In this document: positions 27,090 to 36,353 of the stretch, piece after piece | Layout of the letters: each line of letters begins with the position of its first letter | How positions within the stretch are numbered: the stretch's first letter is position 1 | Translations under genes and position numbers: made by a program | Notes under the pieces: generated by a model | What the model saw: only the letters and a program-made list of their open reading frames with translations | Databases searched by the model: none | Told to the model about the DNA's origin: nothing | NCBI RefSeq assembly: GCF_000312045.1 | Contig: NZ_HE978634.1 | Span: forward strand, 427,192-491,191 | Direction of reading: 5' to 3' | Source of the DNA: Noviherbaspirillum massiliense JC206 | GTDB lineage: Bacteria; Pseudomonadota; Gammaproteobacteria; Burkholderiales; Burkholderiaceae_D | Length of the DNA: 64,000 nt

Positions 27090-29456
27090 GTGACAAGCTT
27101 TCTTCCTCGTGGCCTTACTCCGCCGCAGCAGCAGATCATGGACATGGGGCTATTGGACTCAGGGTTCAATTGTGTATTACAAATGAGCACTGGGAGCGGT
27201 AAGACATGGCTGGCCGACCGCACCATCGAGAAGACGCTAAATGACGGGCGGCGAGCGATCTACGTGTGTCCAACGCGCGCTCTTGCTGCAGAGCGATATG
27301 AACACTGGCATGAGCGGAGCCATGGGTACCAGGTTGGCATTTTTACCGGTGATTTTGGGAAGTCCGGATCTGCTTATCCGGTCAGCTTTTCAGAAGCGCA
27401 CCTCCTACTTATGACACCGGAACGGCTCGACAGCTGTACTCGGAACTGGCGTAGCCATTGGGATTGGATTCCAGAAACTGACCTCGTCGTCATCGACGAA
27501 TTCCATCTTATTGGCGATGGATATCGCGGTGCTCGCCTGGAAGGCGCGCTCATGCGACTCCGACGACTAAACCCATTTCTCCGTATCGTGGCGCTGTCCG
27601 CCACATTTGGGAATCGCGAGGAACTTGCCGAGTGGCTTGACGGCGTCGATTACGTCGCCAATTGGCGACCAGTACCTCTCACATGGAAATACGTTCACTA
27701 CAAGCGCGCCGAAGAAAAGCCCGATTTACTGGTCCAAGAGGTTCACCAAACAACGCGTCACGGCGGAAAGAGCCTCGTCTTTGCCCAAAGCCGGCGACGC
27801 GCTGAAGCTCTGGCAGGTCATCTTAAATTGAACGGATTTCGAGCAAGTCATCATCATGCAGGATTGGAATATGACACGCGACGAAAGATAGAGCACCAAT
27901 TCCGGGGGACAGACATCGACATTGTTGTCGCGACATCGACGCTGGAGGTCGGCCTGAATATGCCGGTAAGGCAAGTCGTGCTTTACGATGTTCAGCAGTT
28001 TGATGGATCAGATTTCGTACCATTATCCAAGACCAAAGTATGGCAAAGGGTGGGGCGAGCAGGACGCTTTGGCTTAGATACTAGAGGAGAAGCGGTTCTC
28101 TTCACGCCTTCGTGGGGAGGCAAAGGCACGGACTATGAACAACAAAGCTTTGAGCCATGCCAATCTTCATTGGCAAATCCTCGAGCGCTTGCCGAACAGA
28201 TTGTCGCTGAGCTTGCGAGCGGACTTTCCCGCACAAGAACTGAACTGCGACGCACATTGAGCGAATCGCTAGCGTCCTTCCAAAATCGCTTAGCCAATGT
28301 AGAGTCGCTTTTGGACGACATGCTCAAAGGTGGGTTACTCACTGAGCACGACCGGACTAATCAGAATGAAAAGGAATTTCGGCTAAAGCTAACCAAAATT
28401 GGCCGGATCGCTTCGCGCCATATGCTTTCACCGCAAACGGTTCTGATGTTTCGAACGCTACTGGGCCGCTGTGAATCGCCGACCTTCTTCGACCTCCTGA
28501 TCATAGCTTGCGTGTCCGATGATTGCGATCCAGTTCTTCCGGTTTCCTTTGAGGAAATTCCCTCACTTTCGGACCAATTGGCTTGCGAGAGGTCTTCATT
28601 ACTGAACCGCGGTCCTCATGAACTCCCGGTCTTGTGCGGTATCTCGCCTCGCCGCTTTTTGGCAGCACTGAAGATGGCGCTCGCGGTTCGTGGATATACT
28701 CGTTGCGGTGAATGTGAAGACGTGGCGGAAGGGCTGGACTGTTATCCACTGGAGATTAAACGGGTCTGTGAATCGGTAGAACGACTCCTAACCGCGATGG
28801 CTTCGATCGCTGAACTGACCATCACGACCTCTAACGAGATCGATGTATTCACGAGCCCTGCGGAAGTGCCCAAAAAGATTAGGTTACTGACCCAAATGGT
28901 CGGGGCTGGCTTGAACGAAGAAGAAATTAGCCTGACTTTTGTACCGGGGATTGGTACCACATGGGCTAAACGGCTTGTCGGCGTAGGGGTCAGGCATGTT
29001 GAGGACTTGGCGCAATGCCGCGAAGACGATCTCATTGCACTTGGTGGTATTTCCAGGAATCGGGCAAAGCAGTGGGTCGAACAGGCAGCCCACTTAATGG
29101 CATCGGACGACATATATCTGCTGCGTGACGTTGGAGAAAAAATTGGCCAACGCATGTGTGATTGGCCAAGTGAAATTGATCCCTACCGGTTGAGGCGCGC
29201 GCGCTCGCTTGCTGTGAGACGAGCGGAACACCGAGAGTTTGTTGTTACAGGCGGCTCTGATCCACATAAAGTGGTTAGAGGCGCGGGGAACATTTACGAA
29301 TGCGATTGCATTGACTTTGCAAAGGGATATCGCTGCAAACATCTTCTTGCCGTGCAGTCGCATGTAGGTGATAAGGAGGTTATGCGCGCATCATCGCTGA
29401 TGTCGGACAGCAGCCAATCGCCGACGATCGATCTTTTCCAATTGTGGATGTCATAA
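27090..29456 (+). CDS. Ski2/Hel308-like helicase with HhH and SWIM zinc finger
   Basis: The 788-residue superfamily 2 helicase has Walker A STGSGKT (33-39), DEFH as motif II (136-139), LSATFGN as motif III, ATSTLEVGLNMP as motif V and QRVGRAGRFG as motif VI. The C-terminal part adds a helix-hairpin-helix segment (FVPGIGTTWAKRLVGVGV then LIALGGISRNRAKQWV). It ends with a SWIM zinc finger, YECDCIDFAKGYRCKHLLAV, a DNA- or protein-binding module. The overall plan resembles archaeal Hel308/Ski2 helicases. GTG 27090 is preferred over TTG 27069, though neither has a good ribosome-binding site. It is followed two bases after its stop by the TGT paralogue, so the helicase likely opens DNA for base exchange or checks modification status; that pairing is inference. 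Confidence 0.85.
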   Translation: MTSFLPRGLTPPQQQIMDMGLLDSGFNCVLQMSTGSGKTWLADRTIEKTLNDGRRAIYVCPTRALAAERYEHWHERSHGYQVGIFTGDFGKSGSAYPVSFSEAHLLLMTPERLDSCTRNWRSHWDWIPETDLVVIDEFHLIGDGYRGARLEGALMRLRRLNPFLRIVALSATFGNREELAEWLDGVDYVANWRPVPLTWKYVHYKRAEEKPDLLVQEVHQTTRHGGKSLVFAQSRRRAEALAGHLKLNGFRASHHHAGLEYDTRRKIEHQFRGTDIDIVVATSTLEVGLNMPVRQVVLYDVQQFDGSDFVPLSKTKVWQRVGRAGRFGLDTRGEAVLFTPSWGGKGTDYEQQSFEPCQSSLANPRALAEQIVAELASGLSRTRTELRRTLSESLASFQNRLANVESLLDDMLKGGLLTEHDRTNQNEKEFRLKLTKIGRIASRHMLSPQTVLMFRTLLGRCESPTFFDLLIIACVSDDCDPVLPVSFEEIPSLSDQLACERSSLLNRGPHELPVLCGISPRRFLAALKMALAVRGYTRCGECEDVAEGLDCYPLEIKRVCESVERLLTAMASIAELTITTSNEIDVFTSPAEVPKKIRLLTQMVGAGLNEEEISLTFVPGIGTTWAKRLVGVGVRHVEDLAQCREDDLIALGGISRNRAKQWVEQAAHLMASDDIYLLRDVGEKIGQRMCDWPSEIDPYRLRRARSLAVRRAEHREFVVTGGSDPHKVVRGAGNIYECDCIDFAKGYRCKHLLAVQSHVGDKEVMRASSLMSDSSQSPTIDLFQLWMS

Positions 29457-29458
29457 GC

Positions 29459-30343
29459 ATGGCAAGGTCAATAAATACTCGTAAGGGAGAAATACGTTTC
29501 CCCGCTTACGTCCCCGTGACAACGTTCGGGAAAAAATATCCGCTGGACGAATTGGTTCGCCCATACTTGACTCGGCTCGCATCTGCTGTGATGGTCTCGT
29601 ATCACTACGCGAAGCAACAGAAAAGTGCGATCCGCCTCCCGATGATGATTGATTCGGGTGGCTTCGCCAGCCTCTTTGAGAATGCAAGAGTCGTTGAAGT
29701 CAATGGCCTGGGCATTATCGAGATTAAGACGGACACGGGCATCGAAACAATTACCCCGAGCGAACTGCTCGAATTTCAGGAGCAAAACGCGGAAATCGCC
29801 TTTACTCTCGACTTCCCGATTCCGCCATCACTCGACCTTGAACGGGCGAAAGAGAGGCAACGACTCACCATCGAAAATGCTTACTGGGCGATTGAGAATC
29901 GCAGACGCCGAGACATGCCTCTTTACGCTTGTATTCAAGGCTGGGATTTAGAATCGTTTCTTGCGTGTGCCAGGTCATTTGTTGACTGCAAATTCGATGG
30001 TGTAGCGATCGGTGGACTGGTTCCACGCGCGAAAGATAGAGATTTCCTGAGATCGGTTGTACGTCAAACCCGCGAGATCGTCGGCGAAACGCCGATACAC
30101 GTCTTCGGAATCGGCAAGCCAGAACTCGCTGACCTCGTATTTCGCGCTGGCGCCGATTCGGTAGACTCTAGCTCATACTTGAAATTAGCTGCGGACGGTA
30201 AGCTCTGGGGGGCGGATACAGTGACTATAACTAATCCAACGCCGACGCAGCTTCTCCACCTAGCGCTATGTAACCTCGCAAACGCAACTCGAGGAAGCCT
30301 CCCTCTTTCCGTCTCACCGCATCTCCGGAGAAATTACTTTTGA
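29459..30343 (+). CDS. Short TGT-family transglycosylase paralogue (DpdA-like)
   Basis: The 294-residue protein is a tRNA-guanine-transglycosylase fold enzyme. Landmarks are ID65SGGF (equivalent of the TGT general-acid Asp in DSGGFQ), ACIQGWD (Gln160-Gly161, base recognition), AIGGLVPR (GGLAVGE equivalent) and GADSVD236SSSY, where Asp236 matches the catalytic nucleophile of canonical TGT (GVDMFD). The C-terminal zinc motif CxCxxC...H of true TGTs is absent and the protein is shorter than housekeeping TGT (about 370). Within the Dpd systems, such paralogues exchange guanine in DNA for a 7-deazaguanine. Start ATG 29459 is chosen; GTG 29444 would overlap the helicase. Coupling to a SWIM helicase instead of a tRNA gene argues for DNA as substrate. 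Confidence 0.82.
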   Translation: MARSINTRKGEIRFPAYVPVTTFGKKYPLDELVRPYLTRLASAVMVSYHYAKQQKSAIRLPMMIDSGGFASLFENARVVEVNGLGIIEIKTDTGIETITPSELLEFQEQNAEIAFTLDFPIPPSLDLERAKERQRLTIENAYWAIENRRRRDMPLYACIQGWDLESFLACARSFVDCKFDGVAIGGLVPRAKDRDFLRSVVRQTREIVGETPIHVFGIGKPELADLVFRAGADSVDSSSYLKLAADGKLWGADTVTITNPTPTQLLHLALCNLANATRGSLPLSVSPHLRRNYF

Positions 30344-30422
30344 TTCATGGCCCCGACCTTGTGCATCAACACTTAAAACTTCACAAAGTGTAATAAAAAA
30401 CTTCAGCCACCAAAGCCGTAGC

Positions 30423-31628
30423 TCAATCACGAGATGAGTGCCCCCAGCCTTCCTCTTTAGATTTAAAACCGGGCAGCTTCGGATGTGTTTCCCCAGTTTT
30501 CCTCCCAAACGTCTTCTGAAAATCCGGGCAATAGGTGCGCGAATCGCAAACGGTACAGGTGTTCTCATCCGACGCGTTCCGCTCCCACGCATCCATAACA
30601 GGCAACCCTTTTGCCTCTTTCCCCTTGCACGTTTCTATTCGCTTAACTACTTCGTCAAACGCATTCAACGCGTCCGCAATTGATTCATCGTTGATAGGTA
30701 AGGCGCGCAAAGAGCGCTGTAGCCGATAATCGAATGGTAGCAACGGTGCTTCCTTTTCCTTCGATGGCCAACTCTTGAGAATTGCTTCCGCCTCGCTTCC
30801 AAGTTTGGGCGGAATATCGGTCTTACCTCTTTTTACCTCGCGTCTGATAGTCTCAAAATCAGTCTTGGTCGGATAAAGTTCATTCAGGTAGACAAGCACA
30901 CCCGCCGCGACTGGCAACGCGTCGGGCTGTCTTCGTCGCAACTCTCCATACGTCTGAAGTTGCCAAGCATACTGAGCCCAATAACTACCCCCACTTACCG
31001 GTGGCCGGCGCATTCCTTTGTAATCGATGATAACTTCAAAGTTTTCTACAGGCATCTTCGGCAGGGAAGCGAGGACCGCCCTGACGATGGGATTATCTTG
31101 ATGCTTCGGGTCTTGCAATTCGACATGTGTCACGACATCGATAACTCCAACCATTTCGTAGCGGTCAGCCTCCCGGAATTCCCACGACTTGTCGATACTC
31201 GGTAGCGCACGAGCGCCGTACAGTCGGACTTCTGCGCGATGAATCAACGGAAAAAGGTGCGGCCCCATTTCCTGAATCGCTGCAGTAGCACGTAAATCAC
31301 CAAGTCGCTCCAAGTCGTCGTCCCATGGCACCAATCCTCGAGCAGAAAGGCGCTTCTTGATGAGCTCAAAGATGCTATTCAATTCATCAGCCGCCCATGG
31401 TGGCAGAGCATGCTCACCCTTTTTGAATCGTTCTTGATAGCGACGAAACGCTTCTTCAAGCACCCCATGGATGAACTCACCGAACCATAGCTGTACAGGG
31501 CGAGAAGAAGGCAGCTTGCCGATTCTGGTGTAACGATACTGAAGTCCACACCTCAAATATCCCAGTAAATCTCCAGTTAGGCTATACGAAGGGAGGGAAT
31601 AAACTTTCGGGCGCACTGATAGTTTCAT
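30423..31628 (-). CDS. AddB/Cas4-type Fe-S exonuclease (PD-(D/E)xK)
   Basis: The 401-residue protein is a RecB-family nuclease. It shows GEFIHGVLEEA (His54, motif I), MVGVIDVVTH (Asp164), VIIDYKG (Asp202, Lys204) and QLQTY (223-227). One cysteine near the N terminus (C27 in LRCGLQ) plus CTVCDSRTYC (C358, C361, C367) near the C terminus form the C-x(n)-CxxC-x5-C set that ligates a 4Fe-4S cluster in AddB, Cas4 and related nucleases. ATG 31628 has GAGG six bases upstream and lies seven bases after the UvrD-like gene, so the two are co-translated. It probably works with that helicase as a two-subunit, AddAB-like end-processing machine, here dedicated to the island system. It is last in the operon. 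Confidence 0.87.
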   Translation of the reverse strand: MKLSVRPKVYSLPSYSLTGDLLGYLRCGLQYRYTRIGKLPSSRPVQLWFGEFIHGVLEEAFRRYQERFKKGEHALPPWAADELNSIFELIKKRLSARGLVPWDDDLERLGDLRATAAIQEMGPHLFPLIHRAEVRLYGARALPSIDKSWEFREADRYEMVGVIDVVTHVELQDPKHQDNPIVRAVLASLPKMPVENFEVIIDYKGMRRPPVSGGSYWAQYAWQLQTYGELRRRQPDALPVAAGVLVYLNELYPTKTDFETIRREVKRGKTDIPPKLGSEAEAILKSWPSKEKEAPLLPFDYRLQRSLRALPINDESIADALNAFDEVVKRIETCKGKEAKGLPVMDAWERNASDENTCTVCDSRTYCPDFQKTFGRKTGETHPKLPGFKSKEEGWGHSSRD

Positions 31629-31635
31629 AAGAGCC

Positions 31636-33969
31636 TCAAATCTTGGTAAACGGCAGATTCTTGCCCGCCCAATGGCACACGCCGATGCGATCCCACCCGG
31701 TCGCGACGTTCGCAACATTTCCACCGGGCAGGGTAGGATTTATGCCAACAAGAATCAAGACATCTTGTGGACGACTGAAAGCGACAAAAAACTGACGATA
31801 CAAGTCGTCGAAGGCGCGATCACGCGGTGATCTCGTTGGCGGGCCAAGTGACGAATGACGACGAAGCATATCTTCCATCCGATGAGGCGGCCCGCCGTCA
31901 CTCGGAAAACGCTTGAAACGTTGCGCCGCGTAGTTGCCTTTAAAGTCAGATCCCACATCGACAATCGTAAGAGGAAACTCCAACCCCTTGGACTGATGAA
32001 TTGACAATACGCTAAGTTGATCTCGAGGAAAGGATTCGATTAATTCTTCATCTACTGACGTCGTTCCAGCCGCTATCGGGCCGAAAAAATCACGCAATAA
32101 TTCTTTAATGGAAGCCTGGCCCAACCCTGGATCATCAGCGTTGTATGCCATTCGTCCTTTAAATTTCCCTGTTTGCTCACAAGCCGCTAACTGCCGCGTA
32201 AACACCTCCAGATAGACTTGCCCCTCGGCTGTGTTGTGAAGGGATGGGAAGTAATGAACAACCCCGTAGATCAGTTGGATGATCGAAATTGACTTGGGCC
32301 ATTCGTATCCTGCTCGGCCCGGGTCACGGGCTGCCCATCCAGCGATGTATTCTGTCAGTCCCTTTGGCACTTCTCCCAAGCTCACCAAAGTATTTGCAGA
32401 GTCTACCCAGTCTCGCAATTTGTCTGAAACGTTCTGAGGAATCCCGGAAACACCGGCATTAAGCACCGTACAATCCGGATCAACTGCTTTCAGCAGAAAC
32501 CCGCCGAAGTTCTGCACGAGCGGGATGCTCGCAATATCTTCCCCCCGCGGATTGAACACCTCGACTGGTCGTGGCTTCACTGCCAACGCTTGCCGCAAAA
32601 GAAGCGGCAAGCGCTCCTTACCGCCACTGGAATACTCAGCCGGACTACTACACAATAATGCACAATCCCCGATGTCTCCCCCGCTATCGCTGTCACAACT
32701 AATGTGGCCATGTCCCGGAACTGAGAACCCCTTTCCGCGAAAAACATCGTAAATCAAGTCGGCGAGGTCGTCGGCCAGTTCACCAACGGTCGGTCGAAAC
32801 ATGCCCAAAACCGGCACCCCGTCATTCGCGAACGAGGGATAAGCCAACTGCGGTTTGCCTTTGACGCGGACCGACTGGTAGCCTGCGTCAAGCCCAGCAT
32901 AGGCATTGACGAAACTAATAATGGATTTCGTAGAACGATAGTTATTGGCCAGAAATTCCTTCTCCGCTGCTTTTCCGTAGGTCGTTCTATAACGCGATTC
33001 AAAGTCTCGAAAAAGATCGACTGTGGCACCGCGAAAGCGATAGAGGCTCTGGTCGTCGTCCCCAACAACGCAGAGCGCTCCATTGCAAGATTTCGCCAAC
33101 TGAAAGTAAATCTGCTCTTGAAGCAGATTGGTATCCTGGTATTCGTCTACCAAGACAACCCGCAGACCTTGACGAAATTCATCCAGTTGCCCGTTACGCA
33201 GTCTCTGCAATACCTCGAACTCAAGGAGCGCAAAGTCCACCATTCCTCGATCCTGCAACGATTTGTGATAATCACTGACAATGTCGCCGAGGATTTGCCG
33301 CGCCTTAACTTGGTCGGCTGGGGATTGGGAAAGGAGGTGTTCCCAATCGACCAGATCATTAAAAAGTCGCCCCCAAAGCGATTGAACAAGATTTAACTTG
33401 GCGCTCAGGTTGTAGCCATACCCACCACCACCTTCTGAGTGCAGCGCACGGAGTAGCGCGTCGAGATCGTCATCGTCGTAGCGATGGCCTGCAAACATAC
33501 CGTCGCGTAGTAGTAAGGTTCTTGCGACGAATTCATCTGCTAGCACGGGCGGTTGTGTTCCGGGCGGCCGATGGTCGCGTAACAACTGTTCGCAGAGACT
33601 GTCGATTGTTCCGGTCCAGACTTGGTTAATGTCGAGCCCAGCAAGTTTTTCGTGCGTTTCCGGCCCTATCCTGCTATCTGCAAGCAGACGGTCCAATATC
33701 TGAAACCCCCACCCTAGAACACGAGAACGTAATTCTTGCGCTGCCTTCTTGGTAAAAGTCGTCGCTACGATACCAGGAGGCGGGACGCCATCGACTAGTA
33801 CCAGTTTCAAAATACGAAGCGTTAGTACTGTTGTCTTTCCAGATCCTGGACCTGCGACGATCATCAGCCCGCAATCAACAGGTTTCTCGATTGCACGCTT
33901 TTGTTCATCATCGGGTTCGTGACCACGGAACGCCTTAACAGCACGATAAAGCTCAGCAAGTTCAATCAT
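31636..33969 (-). CDS. UvrD/PcrA-like SF1 DNA helicase
   Basis: This 777-residue 3'-5' helicase has Walker A AGPGSGKTTV (39-48), motif II VLVDEYQDTN, motif III VVGDDDQSLYRFRGA, motif IV LANNYRST, motif V SIHQSKGLEFPLTIV and motif VI FVAFSRPQDVLIL. The nuclease domain found in AddA and RecB is not visible at the C terminus, so it resembles UvrD with the nuclease supplied by the next gene. The gene starts about 100 bp after the preceding helicase gene, the largest gap in the operon, which might contain an internal promoter. Role in DNA degradation or end resection is inferred from the partner. Confidence 0.92.
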   Translation of the reverse strand: MIELAELYRAVKAFRGHEPDDEQKRAIEKPVDCGLMIVAGPGSGKTTVLTLRILKLVLVDGVPPPGIVATTFTKKAAQELRSRVLGWGFQILDRLLADSRIGPETHEKLAGLDINQVWTGTIDSLCEQLLRDHRPPGTQPPVLADEFVARTLLLRDGMFAGHRYDDDDLDALLRALHSEGGGGYGYNLSAKLNLVQSLWGRLFNDLVDWEHLLSQSPADQVKARQILGDIVSDYHKSLQDRGMVDFALLEFEVLQRLRNGQLDEFRQGLRVVLVDEYQDTNLLQEQIYFQLAKSCNGALCVVGDDDQSLYRFRGATVDLFRDFESRYRTTYGKAAEKEFLANNYRSTKSIISFVNAYAGLDAGYQSVRVKGKPQLAYPSFANDGVPVLGMFRPTVGELADDLADLIYDVFRGKGFSVPGHGHISCDSDSGGDIGDCALLCSSPAEYSSGGKERLPLLLRQALAVKPRPVEVFNPRGEDIASIPLVQNFGGFLLKAVDPDCTVLNAGVSGIPQNVSDKLRDWVDSANTLVSLGEVPKGLTEYIAGWAARDPGRAGYEWPKSISIIQLIYGVVHYFPSLHNTAEGQVYLEVFTRQLAACEQTGKFKGRMAYNADDPGLGQASIKELLRDFFGPIAAGTTSVDEELIESFPRDQLSVLSIHQSKGLEFPLTIVDVGSDFKGNYAAQRFKRFPSDGGPPHRMEDMLRRHSSLGPPTRSPRDRAFDDLYRQFFVAFSRPQDVLILVGINPTLPGGNVANVATGWDRIGVCHWAGKNLPFTKI

Positions 33970-34073
33970 GATTTCTTCTAGTTCTCCCCCTGAACTGAAG
34001 AATATAGCAGCAATTTAACTTCTGGCAACACGAAGCAACTACTGCTCACCTCCCTTTTATCTGATCGCGCCGC

Positions 34074-36338
34074 TTACATAAGTCGCTTCCTGGTAAACGA
34101 CGCTATCCTCTTGGCAATATCACGTCGAATCCCTCTGGCGATCAATCCTTCATAACCTAGTTTTTGTAGCTCACTAAACGAGGTCACTCCTGCTTCTTCG
34201 AGCTTGCGTATGGATTGAATTCCGACTCCGGCGCGCCCGCCTGCGGAGCGTTTGAGTTGCTTGAGTAACGGACCTAATGCTGAGCAATACTTGATTTGCT
34301 CTTGCATATCGAATGTCTCGTGACGCATTTTTCCGAGTAAGCGTTTGACACGTTGGATCCGCTCTGGAGATGCTTCGCAAGTTTCTTTAAGATGGTAGAA
34401 AAACACCTTGATGTCCAGCATGCGGCTTACGCCACCAAGCAACCACAACAACCCGTCGCGCCATCCCTCTTCAATTCCTTCGAAATTTTTGATGCCGTAC
34501 TGTTTCTCGATGGCGTCGTTGGAGGTTCCCATAGAACGCTCGTGTAACACGATCGCCAGAAAAGTTGCTTTGTACGCTTCCTTGCGTGCAGCTTCCTTTC
34601 GAGCATCGAGACTTTTACCTTCGACCGAAACACCTAACGACCCGAGGATTTCGTGAGCTGATGAGTAGCCCTTTCCGCCCCTCACCCACTTTTGAAATAT
34701 GTGGGGCGCAAACTGCGCGTTGCGTTCGGCCCATCCATCGACAAATTTAGCGAGCGCTTCGCTGAACGGCCGCAATGATGGCGTACGGTCATAGAGAAGG
34801 TTAAGGCATATGAGATGATCCAGGGGCTTCCAGTTGGTGAGGATGTGATCTTCACAATCACCCTCCAACAAATCCCGAAGCAGACGGGCGTACCCTGCGG
34901 CTAATGCAGATGGTAAGACGCTGAGCGCTGTAGTTCGCCCAAGCGCCGTCAACTTATAATGCACACGCTCATCCGAGTATGCCAGCTTGCGTGTCTCCAA
35001 CCAATTGAGAGCCTCACCTGTCAAGGCGGCTAGATGCTGCCCACCGAACGAGCGCAGGAAGAACGCCTCAATATCTGACCGGGATGCACCCGCATCACTC
35101 TTGCGTGAAAGCAGGGATAGCACCTGTGTGGTTCCGGCTGGCAGGTCGCCCCCCTGTTCTGCGCATATAGCAAATGCAGAGCGAAACTCCGGGAGCCGTT
35201 CCTCGTCCAGCATCCGCTGTAGTTCGCAGACCGCCCATCCATCACTGGGTTTACATATAGCGATTGCGGTACCGGATTGATCGCCGCGCCCAGCCCGTCC
35301 CATCATTTGCAACAGGTCCCCAACTTCTGGGGAGTCTGCGTTAGGATATGTGAGATCGCGGACTACTACGTGCGTTGCTGGAAGATTCACGCCCATCGCA
35401 AGCGCACTAGTTGTCACCACCACGCGACACGTCCTATTTAAGAACGCCTGCCGCGAAAGATCCCGTTGTGCGACACTCATCTTACCGTGATACACCATTG
35501 CGCCGGCTATTCCAGCCGATTCCCCGAGGGATGCCGTCAACTGCCTCGCCAACTTTTCTGTCGAGGCCGTCTGATACACAAACACCAAAGCTTGGTGCTG
35601 CTGTTCCTGCAAGACCGCTCTCAACCATCGCGTCACAGCGTCATCAGCTGTCTCACCGGCGCCGACTTCTACGACCTGTTTCGTTAGCGGTGGATAACGC
35701 TCTGACACCTGAACCACGTCGCACGGTTCCAGCCATGACTTGGCAGCCTCAACATTACCCAGCGTCGCGGACAATAGAAAAAGGCGGGGTGGCGCTGGCA
35801 ACGCAAGAAAACTGGTGATCAGATACTCGAGTGTCGGCCCCCTTCGTGGGTTGGAAATCAGGTGTGCTTCATCGACACAAACGGCACCGATGGTGTCGAG
35901 CCAGGATGCGTGATCGGGATTGCGAAGGATCGCCTCCAGGCGTTCCGGCGTGGCGATGATCAACTCCCCCCCGGGGGCCGGGTCGGCGTACGACTCGTCG
36001 TCCAGACGATAGTCACCGGTCGTGACCTTGACGTTGAATGTCCAACCAAGAGACTTCTTGAGATCGGCAGCCAGACGTTCGATCTCTTCACCCTTTTCAC
36101 GAGCCAGGGCGCGCAGCGGTTCGAGCAAGATTGCGCGCTTGCCCCGATGGACGGCCTGGAGCAACCCGATCAAACCCACCAAACTCTTGCCGCTGTTCGT
36201 CGGCGCAGCAACGACCATGTTTCGTCGTCCGGAACACAAACCGTTGGCAAATGCTCGTTGTTGAACGACGCGCTGGGCTCGCTCTCCAAGCAATTCAGTC
36301 TCTACTTTGTTCCAGTCAGGAAAGGCTGTCTGGGTCAC
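34074..36338 (-). CDS. Second Hel308/Ski2-like helicase
   Basis: The 754-residue superfamily 2 helicase has Walker A APTNSGKS (45-52), DEAH (156-159), LSATLGN, the motif V region TTSALAMGVNLPATHVVVRDL and QMMGRAGRGDQSG. The C-terminal portion ends in helix-hairpin-helix elements (GVGIQSIRKLEEAGVTSFSELQKLGYEGLIARGIRRDIAKRIASF), as in Hel308. It differs from the helicase at 27090 in lacking a SWIM finger. The operon therefore supplies two distinct Hel308-like motors. It starts 15 bases after the 607-residue protein and is presumably co-expressed with HerA and NurA. Confidence 0.88.
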   Translation of the reverse strand: MTQTAFPDWNKVETELLGERAQRVVQQRAFANGLCSGRRNMVVAAPTNSGKSLVGLIGLLQAVHRGKRAILLEPLRALAREKGEEIERLAADLKKSLGWTFNVKVTTGDYRLDDESYADPAPGGELIIATPERLEAILRNPDHASWLDTIGAVCVDEAHLISNPRRGPTLEYLITSFLALPAPPRLFLLSATLGNVEAAKSWLEPCDVVQVSERYPPLTKQVVEVGAGETADDAVTRWLRAVLQEQQHQALVFVYQTASTEKLARQLTASLGESAGIAGAMVYHGKMSVAQRDLSRQAFLNRTCRVVVTTSALAMGVNLPATHVVVRDLTYPNADSPEVGDLLQMMGRAGRGDQSGTAIAICKPSDGWAVCELQRMLDEERLPEFRSAFAICAEQGGDLPAGTTQVLSLLSRKSDAGASRSDIEAFFLRSFGGQHLAALTGEALNWLETRKLAYSDERVHYKLTALGRTTALSVLPSALAAGYARLLRDLLEGDCEDHILTNWKPLDHLICLNLLYDRTPSLRPFSEALAKFVDGWAERNAQFAPHIFQKWVRGGKGYSSAHEILGSLGVSVEGKSLDARKEAARKEAYKATFLAIVLHERSMGTSNDAIEKQYGIKNFEGIEEGWRDGLLWLLGGVSRMLDIKVFFYHLKETCEASPERIQRVKRLLGKMRHETFDMQEQIKYCSALGPLLKQLKRSAGGRAGVGIQSIRKLEEAGVTSFSELQKLGYEGLIARGIRRDIAKRIASFTRKRLM

Positions 36339-36353
36339 AGGTCTACTAACCTT

